11,369 nt of DNA, from NCBI GenBank assembly GCA_900543105.1, contig UQQA01000080.1:1-11369 (forward strand), written 5' to 3'. Below the pieces are notes generated by a model. It did no database searches. It was not told where the DNA came from and saw nothing but the letters and a program-made list of their open reading frames with translations. Positions 6,574 through 11,369 of the stretch are shown in pieces. The stretch comes from an uncultured Ruminococcus sp. GTDB taxonomy: Bacteria > Bacillota > Clostridia > Oscillospirales > Ruminococcaceae. The position numbers and the translations under genes are program-made. Position 1 is the stretch's first letter. Each line of letters starts with the position of its first letter.

Positions 6574-6732
6574 ATACTAATTCTCAATCAACCTATAGAC
6601 AAACTCTCGGCTATAATAAGTTCATTCTGCGTCAAGCTCCCTTGTCAGGCGACAGCCTGTCTGCGGTCGCTTTTCTTGACTGAACTTATTCTATCTGTCG
6701 ATTTTGTCTATAGAACGATTGAGAATTAGTAT
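6574..6732. repeat. 159-bp imperfect inverted repeat, MITE-like, in the potA leader
   Basis: The ends are a 16-bp perfect inverted repeat: ATACTAATTCTCAATC (6574–6589) and GATTGAGAATTAGTAT (6717–6732). Further paired blocks follow inward: CTATAGACAAA (6593–6603) with 6703–6713, AATAAGTTCA (6615–6624) with 6681–6690, and GTCAAG (6631–6636) with 6675–6680. The apex can fold as CAGGC-GACA-GCCTG (6646–6659) or alternatively GCGAC with GTCGC (6649–6653, 6666–6670). A TA dinucleotide sits at each end, as expected after insertion by a Tc1/mariner-IS630-type transposase. No transposase is encoded. As RNA, it would form a very long hairpin 31 nt before the potA ribosome-binding site. Confidence 0.75.
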
Positions 6733-6779
6733 GAATTATTTGGTGTGCGATACTTTGGAATTCGGGGAGGATAATATAA

Positions 6780-7859
6780 ATGAGCGAAAATATCATAACG
6801 CTGAAAGATATAGTTGTCGAGTTTGACGGTGAAAGAATACTCGATAAAATAAACCTTGAAATTAAGGATAAGGAATTTGTAACGTTTTTAGGACCGTCAG
6901 GCTGCGGCAAAACAACAACTCTCCGTATCATAGGCGGATTTCTTGAACCCGACAGCGGCGATGTTATGTTCGACGGTCAGCGCATAAACGGCGTTCCGCC
7001 TTATAAACGCAACATCAATACGGTTTTTCAGCGTTATGCGCTTTTTCCTCACCTGAATGTTTATGATAATATCGCATTCGGTCTGCGAATCAAAAAAATG
7101 CCCGAAAAGGCAATATCAAAAAGGGTCGCCGAGATGCTCAAGCTCGTAAACCTTGTCGGATATGAAAAGAGAAGCATTACCCGTCTTTCGGGCGGTCAGC
7201 AGCAGCGTGTTGCTATCGCAAGAGCGCTCGTAAACCACCCGAAAGTGCTTCTTCTTGATGAACCGCTCGGCGCACTCGACCTCAAACTCCGTAAGGAAAT
7301 GCAGATCGAACTGAAGCGTATCCAGGAACAGCTTGAAATTACCTTTATCTATGTTACCCACGATCAGGAAGAAGCTCTCACAATGAGTGATACCGTTGTC
7401 GTTATGAACGGCGGCAAAATTCAGCAGATAGGCTCTCCCGTAGATATCTACAACGAACCGACTAATGCGTTCGTTGCCGACTTTATCGGCGAAAGCAATA
7501 TCCTCCGCGGTCTTATGATAAGAGATAGGCTCGTTGAGATCGCAGGCAACGAATTTGAATGTGTTGACAGCGGCTTCGGTGAAAATACTCCCGTTGATAT
7601 CGTTATCCGTCCCGAGGATATAACCCTCGTTCCTCCGAGTGAGTCAAAGCTCAACGGAATCGTCGAATCCGTCATTTTCAAGGGCGTTCATTACGAAATG
7701 CTGATCGAGGGCTATGACTTCCAATGGATAGTTCATTCAACTAAAGCAGCCGAAAAGGGCGCATCTGTCGGAATTTCATTTACTCCCGATGATATACACA
7801 TTATGCACCGTATGAAAGACGATGATGTAAAGGAGGAAAATGCTGAAAATGAAGAATAA
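6780..7859 (+). CDS. potA: Spermidine/putrescine ABC transporter ATP-binding protein PotA
   Basis: The ATPase subunit that powers uptake of polyamines through PotB and PotC at the inner face of the membrane. The 359 residues contain Walker A GPSGCGKTT (38–46), the Q-loop Gln84, the signature LSGGQQQR (136–143), Walker B VLLLDEP (156–162) and the switch His194 in THDQ. A C-terminal TOBE-type beta domain follows (about 265–345, with IRPEDI), typical of the PotA/MalK group. The start ATG 6780 is preceded by GGGGAGG (6764–6770) at 9 nt. It is first in a potABCD-acetyltransferase operon and overlaps potB. A 159-bp inverted repeat lies in its leader. Confidence 0.94.
   Translation: MSENIITLKDIVVEFDGERILDKINLEIKDKEFVTFLGPSGCGKTTTLRIIGGFLEPDSGDVMFDGQRINGVPPYKRNINTVFQRYALFPHLNVYDNIAFGLRIKKMPEKAISKRVAEMLKLVNLVGYEKRSITRLSGGQQQRVAIARALVNHPKVLLLDEPLGALDLKLRKEMQIELKRIQEQLEITFIYVTHDQEEALTMSDTVVVMNGGKIQQIGSPVDIYNEPTNAFVADFIGESNILRGLMIRDRLVEIAGNEFECVDSGFGENTPVDIVIRPEDITLVPPSESKLNGIVESVIFKGVHYEMLIEGYDFQWIVHSTKAAEKGASVGISFTPDDIHIMHRMKDDDVKEENAENEE
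7829..7836 (+). promoter_or_regulatory. potB ribosome-binding site, start choice ambiguous
   Basis: AAAGGAGG lies inside the end of potA. It is 3 nt before ATG 7840, which is too close, and 12 nt before ATG 7849, which is long but usable. The second is preferred. Confidence 0.55.
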
Positions 7860-8661
7860 GCTTCCTGCTGCTCCTTACCTTGTGTGGATGATAGTTTTCA
7901 TACTTGTTCCGCTCATAATGGTCGCATATTTTGCGTTCACGGATAAGGACGGTCACTTTACCCTCGACTATGTTTCAAATGTCGCACAATATACACCTAT
8001 TTTCGTCCGTTCGATATGGCTCGCGCTCATTTCGACCGTGATATGCCTGCTTATCGCATATCCGCTTGCGTATATCCTTATCGGAATGAATACGAATATC
8101 CAAAGTACGATGCTTATGATAGTTATGCTCCCGATGTGGATGAACTTCCTGCTGCGGACCTACGCTTGGATGGCTCTGCTCGGAAATAACGGACTTATAA
8201 ACGCTCTGCTCGGACTTGTCGGACTTGGACCCTTCAAAATGCTGAATACAGAGGGCGCAGTCGTCCTCGGAATGGTCTATAACTATCTGCCGTTTATGAT
8301 ACTGCCTATCTATTCGGTAATGGTGAAGATAGATAAAAGCGTCCTCGAGGCTGCCGCAGACCTCGGCTGTAACCCTGCAAAAACTATGCTGAAAGTTGTG
8401 TTCCCGTTGAGCCTTCCGGGCGTATTTTCGGGAATAACAATGGTTTTCGTTCCTGCAATAAGCACATTTATCATTTCAAGAATGTTGGGCGGTGGCGGAA
8501 ACCTCCTTATTGGCGACCTTATCGAAATGCAGTTCCTCGGAAATTCCTATAATATCAACCTCGGTGCAGCTATATCGCTCGTGCTTATGGTCATTGTCCT
8601 GCTCATAATGACGATACTGAACCAGTTCGGCGCAGATGATGACGGCGTAATGGTTATATAA
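7849..8661 (+). CDS. potB: Polyamine ABC transporter permease PotB
   Basis: One of two membrane subunits that form the polyamine channel. The 270-residue protein has about six hydrophobic helices (near residues 9–30, 55–79, 88–105, 129–156, 185–208 and 237–257). The cytoplasmic EAA loop that docks on PotA reads EAAADLGCNP (167–176), followed by FPLSLPGV. Length and order fit the binding-protein-dependent permease family. ATG 7840 would add three residues (MLK) but is only 3 nt from the AGGAGG core, so ATG 7849 is preferred; either way it overlaps potA. The C-terminus NQFGADDDG is short and acidic. potC begins 13 nt downstream. Confidence 0.92.
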   Translation: MKNKLPAAPYLVWMIVFILVPLIMVAYFAFTDKDGHFTLDYVSNVAQYTPIFVRSIWLALISTVICLLIAYPLAYILIGMNTNIQSTMLMIVMLPMWMNFLLRTYAWMALLGNNGLINALLGLVGLGPFKMLNTEGAVVLGMVYNYLPFMILPIYSVMVKIDKSVLEAAADLGCNPAKTMLKVVFPLSLPGVFSGITMVFVPAISTFIISRMLGGGGNLLIGDLIEMQFLGNSYNINLGAAISLVLMVIVLLIMTILNQFGADDDGVMVI

Positions 8662-8674
8662 AGGGGGAGAGCGT

Positions 8675-9475
8675 ATGAAAAAATTTGCTAAAGTTTATCT
8701 CGCCCTCGTGATGATGTTCCTTTATGTTCCGATATTTGTGCTTATCGTTTTTTCATTCAATACAACGAAAAGCCGCTCGGTAATGTCGGGCTTTACATTC
8801 GACTGGTATATAAAGCTTTTCAAAAATGAGATAATAATGTCGTCGCTGATGAATACTATCATCATCGCCGTCCTCGCATCGATAGTTTCAACGATCCTCG
8901 GAACAGCCGCTGCCGTCGGAATAAAGAATATGAAAAAAGTTCCGAAAGCTATCGTGCTGAATATCACGAATTTCCCGATAATCAACCCCGAGATCGTTAC
9001 AGGCGTTTCGCTTATGCTGCTTTTCGTGTTCTTCGCAGCAAGAATGAACTTCGAGTTCGGCTTTGTAACGCTTCTTATAGCGCATATCACGTTCGATGTG
9101 CCATATGTAATACTGAATGTTATGCCGAAGCTCAATCAGATGGATCCGTTCCTGTACGAAGCGGCACAGGATCTCGGCTGCAATCCGCTCAAAGCATTTT
9201 TCAAGGTAGTTCTGCCCGAAATTATGCCGGGCGTTGTATCTGGCTTCCTTATTTCGTTCACATTCTCGCTCGATGATTTTATAATCAGCTACTTCACCTG
9301 CGGTTCGAGTATGCAGACGCTTCCCGTTACGATCTATTCAATGACGAGAAGAAAGGTCAGCCCCGAGATAAACGCTTTGTCGACGATAATTTTCCTCACC
9401 GTGGTTGTTATACTCGTTATAAAGAATATCATCGAGATAAAGAGCAATGCAAGGGAAAAGGGGGAAAGACGCTGA
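8675..9475 (+). CDS. potC: Polyamine ABC transporter permease PotC
   Basis: The second channel subunit of the polyamine importer. The 266 residues include an N-terminal helix (about 7–29), helices near 60–82, 97–120, 125–147 and 179–207, and a last helix near 235–254. The EAA loop is EAAQDLGCNPLKAFFKVVLP (162–181). The PotC-type FSLDDFIISYF segment (197–207) is present. The start ATG 8675 has AAGGGGGAG 5 nt upstream. The stop TGA shares one base with the potD start (TGATG), so potD is probably translated by reinitiation or coupling. Confidence 0.93.
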   Translation: MKKFAKVYLALVMMFLYVPIFVLIVFSFNTTKSRSVMSGFTFDWYIKLFKNEIIMSSLMNTIIIAVLASIVSTILGTAAAVGIKNMKKVPKAIVLNITNFPIINPEIVTGVSLMLLFVFFAARMNFEFGFVTLLIAHITFDVPYVILNVMPKLNQMDPFLYEAAQDLGCNPLKAFFKVVLPEIMPGVVSGFLISFTFSLDDFIISYFTCGSSMQTLPVTIYSMTRRKVSPEINALSTIIFLTVVVILVIKNIIEIKSNAREKGERR

Positions 9476-10758
9476 TGAAAAAATTCTTTTCAAATAAGGT
9501 TTTCCCGATTACTCTCGCAGCCGCATTGTGCCTTTCTTTGTCTGCCTGCGCCGACCATATTGAGGAAGAAGCAGACAGCGAAGAAGAGGAGTCCGAAGTC
9601 CAGACGCTCACTGTTGAGGACGATGAGTATTATTCACGTTTTCGTGACAAAGGCATAACGATAAACGTCTATAACTGGGGCGAGTATATCTCCGACGGCT
9701 CGGAGGAAAACACACTCAACGTAAACGCCGAGTTCACAAACCTGACGGGAATAAAGGTGAACTACACTAACTATGCCACTAACGAAGAGCTTTATGCAAA
9801 GCTCAAAGGCGGCGGAGCAAGCTACGATATCATAATTCCCTCCGACTATATGATCTCGAGAATGATACACGAAAATATGCTCCAAAAGCTTGACTTCGAC
9901 AATATCCCGAATTTCAAGTATATAACAGATACCTTCGTGAACCCCGAATATGACCCGAAAAATGAGTATTCCGTGCCTTATACTTGGGGAACGGTCGGCA
10001 TCATCTATGATACAACGATGATAGATATCCCACCCGAAGAGATCGACTGGGATATACTCTGGAACGAGGATTATTCCGACAGAATATTGATGTTCGATAA
10101 TCCCCGTGATGCTTTTGCCATTGCGGAAATAAGACTCGGTTATTCTCTCAATACCGAAAGCTTTGAAGAACTTGAAAAATGTGCCGATCTGCTCAAAGAA
10201 CAGAAAACCGTTATCCAAGCGTATGTAATGGACGAAGTTTTCGATAAAATGGGCGCAGGCGAAGCACTCGTCGCTCCATATTACGCAGGTGATGCCGTTA
10301 CGCTTATGGACGAGTATGAAGACCTTGGCTTTGTAACGCCGAAAAGCGGAACGAACCTTTTTATTGATGCAATATGTATTCCTGCAGGCGCAAAGCAGAA
10401 GGAAGCCGCTGAAATGTATATCAATTTTATGTGCGAACCCGACATCGCTTACGCTACGACAAGCTATATCGGTTATTCCACACCGAACAGCGCAGCTTTC
10501 GATATGCTTGACGAAGAAACGCAGAACGACAAGGTTTCCTATCCCGACAGCGAATATCTTGACAACAATACGACCATCTTCCGCAACCTTTCCGATGAAG
10601 CAAATCAGGAGATGCAGGATCTCTGGACGGATATCAAGTCCACGCAGGACGAGTCGCATAATAAGTGGATAGTTCCGCTTTTTCTTGTTGCCTGCATAAC
10701 ACTTTCGATAGTTATCATAATCAGACGGCATATCATAAGAAAGAAGGACGTTTTCTGA
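9475..10758 (+). CDS. potD: Polyamine-binding lipoprotein PotD with an extra C-terminal membrane helix
   Basis: The extracytoplasmic receptor that delivers polyamines to PotBC. The 427-residue protein has a lipoprotein signal with lipobox LSAC (acylated Cys25), then a very acidic linker (28–52) and the type-2 binding-protein fold (about 60–390). PotD hallmarks are YNWGEYISDG (66–75), YDIIIPSDY (117–125) and YIGYSTPN (331–338). By hand alignment to my memory of E. coli PotD, the aromatic Trp and Tyr near the start are kept (Trp68, Tyr71), as is the Asp at 298. Other contact positions differ: Asn209 for Asp, Asp212 for Glu, Tyr270 for Trp, Phe296 for Trp. Residues 398–416 form a hydrophobic helix followed by RRHIIRKK, which suggests a second membrane anchor. 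Ligand could be putrescine, spermidine or a related amine. Confidence 0.92.
   Translation: MKKFFSNKVFPITLAAALCLSLSACADHIEEEADSEEEESEVQTLTVEDDEYYSRFRDKGITINVYNWGEYISDGSEENTLNVNAEFTNLTGIKVNYTNYATNEELYAKLKGGGASYDIIIPSDYMISRMIHENMLQKLDFDNIPNFKYITDTFVNPEYDPKNEYSVPYTWGTVGIIYDTTMIDIPPEEIDWDILWNEDYSDRILMFDNPRDAFAIAEIRLGYSLNTESFEELEKCADLLKEQKTVIQAYVMDEVFDKMGAGEALVAPYYAGDAVTLMDEYEDLGFVTPKSGTNLFIDAICIPAGAKQKEAAEMYINFMCEPDIAYATTSYIGYSTPNSAAFDMLDEETQNDKVSYPDSEYLDNNTTIFRNLSDEANQEMQDLWTDIKSTQDESHNKWIVPLFLVACITLSIVIIIRRHIIRKKDVF
10744..10748 (+). promoter_or_regulatory. Ribosome-binding site that fixes the acetyltransferase start
   Basis: AAGGA at the end of potD lies 9 nt before ATG 10758. The upstream in-frame ATG at 10665 would read 31 codons out of potD's membrane helix region and has no such site. 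Confidence 0.6.
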
Positions 10759-11219
10759 TGGATATAAGGATCGCAACAACGGACGATATCGGACTTTTGA
10801 TAAAGTTCCGATTCGCCTATATAAATGACGATATGGGACCGCTCTCAAAGGAACAGGCGGACGAGCTCAATAAACAGCTCCCCGACTATTTCAGCCGTCA
10901 TATCGGAAAGGACTTTACTGCCTATATCGCAGAGGAAAACGGCGTTCCTGCCGCAGTGATATTTTTCATAACCGTTGAAAGACCTGCAAATACGCACTTT
11001 ATCAACGGCAGGACCGCGCTCCTTATGAATGTCTATACAATGGAGCAGTTCCGCAGAAAGGGCGCAGCTTCGGCTATCCTGCGCAGGATAATCTCCGATG
11101 CAAGGGAGCAGGGGATAACCTGTATCGACCTTTCCGCCACCAAAATGGGGAAACCTCTCTACCTCAAAAACGGATTCGTTGAAAGAGGAAATACCGAAAT
11201 GCGACTTGAACTCAAATAA
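10758..11219 (+). CDS. GNAT family N-acetyltransferase, co-transcribed with pot genes
   Basis: Predicted to transfer acetyl from acetyl-CoA to an amine; the substrate is unknown. The 153-residue length is normal for a single GNAT domain. It begins MDIRIATTDDI, typical of beta-1 and alpha-1. The beta-4 strand LLMNVYT (88–94) is followed by the acetyl-CoA pyrophosphate loop motif RRKGAA (99–104, form R-x-x-G-x-A) and the C-terminal LYLKNGF (134–140) common in GNATs. The TGATG junction with potD means it is last in the pot operon. The placement makes a polyamine or related amine a candidate substrate, in the manner of spermidine acetyltransferases, but no substrate motif is visible. A strong terminator follows 6 nt after the stop. 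Confidence 0.88.
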   Translation: MDIRIATTDDIGLLIKFRFAYINDDMGPLSKEQADELNKQLPDYFSRHIGKDFTAYIAEENGVPAAVIFFITVERPANTHFINGRTALLMNVYTMEQFRRKGAASAILRRIISDAREQGITCIDLSATKMGKPLYLKNGFVERGNTEMRLELK

Positions 11220-11225
11220 AAGAAC

Positions 11226-11260
11226 GGCTGACAAAGCGAGTAACTTTGCCAGCCTTTTTT
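11226..11260 (+). terminator. Terminator of the pot operon, possibly bidirectional
   Basis: GGCTG (11226–11230) pairs with CAGCC (11250–11254), and CAAAG (11232–11236) with CTTTG (11244–11248), separated by one A/C mismatch, around the loop CGAGTAA. Six T follow (11255–11260). On the minus strand the same hairpin is followed by a moderately T-rich tail, so it may also end a convergent minus-strand gene. Confidence 0.85.
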
Positions 11261-11324
11261 ATAGTTTTCCCTTTATCTTGTCAAGCGAGTATTTTTCCAA
11301 CCGTGAGACCTGCGTGTTCAATTG
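11259..11324 (-). pseudogene. Possible 3' remnant of a minus-strand gene (about 21 codons)
   Basis: Reading leftward from 11324, the frame gives QLNTQVSRLEKYSLDKIKGKL and then TAA (11259–11261). The composition is protein-like and amphipathic. The stop lies next to the terminator hairpin, as expected for a convergent gene. Immediately upstream (11325–11327) is an in-frame stop, exactly where a possible insertion-sequence end begins. The simplest reading is the 3' end of a gene cut by an insertion. It is too short to identify, and chance cannot be excluded. Confidence 0.3.
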
Positions 11325-11369
11325 TCAATGATAGGTGACACTTTCTCACAAAAAAATATAATGCAGGAA
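11323..11369. mobile_element. Possible left end of an insertion sequence (runs off the window)
   Basis: The sequence starting TGTCAATGATAGGTGACA (11323–11340) begins with TG and holds a short internal inverted repeat (TGTCA, TGACA). It looks to me like the terminus of an IS21-like element, though this is recollection and not a match I can check. It contains a strong promoter pointing rightward, as expected for a transposase gene just outside the window. It abuts the point where the minus-strand frame at 11259–11324 breaks. Confidence 0.35.
11335..11362 (+). promoter_or_regulatory. Strong sigma-A promoter reading off the right edge
   Basis: GTGACA (11335–11340, five of six −35 consensus) and TATAAT (11357–11362, perfect −10) are 16 nt apart. 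Any transcript would start within a few bases of the window end and read rightward. Confidence 0.6.

Noticed and set aside
6574..6779. Polyamine-sensing riboswitch upstream of potA
   Set aside because: The structure is a simple long inverted repeat with mobile-element features, and I cannot match it to any known riboswitch class. No expression platform (terminator or sequestered ribosome-binding site) is evident.
10665..10757. Upstream ATG extending the acetyltransferase by 31 residues
   Set aside because: The extension is read out of frame from potD and does not look like a GNAT N-terminus; ATG 10758 has AAGGA and gives the canonical start.
9634..10848. Very long open frame on the minus strand across potD
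   Set aside because: It lies antisense to a clear PotD gene, and its composition is Arg/Cys/His/Ile-rich without any domain. It has no ribosome-binding site. It arises from the codon bias of potD.
1..11369. CRISPR arrays, tRNA or rRNA genes
   Set aside because: I saw no regularly spaced direct repeats, no tRNA T-loop or CCA-type cloverleaf, and no rRNA-like sequence in the gaps on either strand.

Overview
The window looks like chromosomal DNA of a low-to-mid GC, Gram-positive anaerobe of the class Clostridia, probably the Ruminococcaceae/Oscillospiraceae group. This is an inference from several things: strong AAGGAGG-type ribosome-binding sites, tightly overlapping co-directional genes, a DUF951–prfA pair, a Sua5-type YrdC protein next to coaE, and a lipoprotein polyamine-binding protein. 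Every confident gene is on the + strand.

Region 1 (1–1408): the 3' end of an unidentified gene (2–253) is followed by a strong nested hairpin with a U-tract (267–316). Then comes mtnA (335–1366), methylthioribose-1-phosphate isomerase of methionine salvage, and a weaker terminator (1384–1408).

Region 2 (1422–6453): an extended −10 promoter (1422–1430) leads into a compact housekeeping cluster. It holds a DUF951 protein, prfA (release factor 1), a Sua5/YwlC threonylcarbamoyl-AMP synthase (tRNA t6A), coaE (last step of CoA synthesis) and a membrane-anchored lytic transglycosylase. Four of these genes are joined by 4–8 nt overlaps or short gaps. An M18 aminopeptidase follows after 54 bp, with codon use typical of high expression. 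A strong terminator closes the cluster at 6405–6453.

Region 3 (6454–6779): 326 bp with no convincing gene. It holds a plausible sigma-A promoter (6498–6526), a small palindrome (6551–6569) and a 159-bp imperfect inverted repeat (6574–6732). The repeat has 16-bp perfect ends flanked by TA and looks like a MITE or a giant RNA hairpin just ahead of the next operon.

Region 4 (6780–11260): a complete polyamine ABC importer, potA-potB-potC-potD, followed through a TGATG junction by a GNAT acetyltransferase and a terminator that could serve both strands. The PotD protein is unusual in having both a lipobox and a C-terminal membrane helix, and some ligand-pocket positions are substituted.

Region 5 (11261–11369): probably the 3' remnant of a minus-strand gene, cut by what may be the end of an insertion sequence carrying an outward-to-the-right promoter (GTGACA-16-TATAAT).

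I do not see a clearly new multi-gene system. The best leads are the inverted-repeat element in front of potA, the doubly anchored PotD with its co-transcribed acetyltransferase, and the possible IS junction at the right edge.
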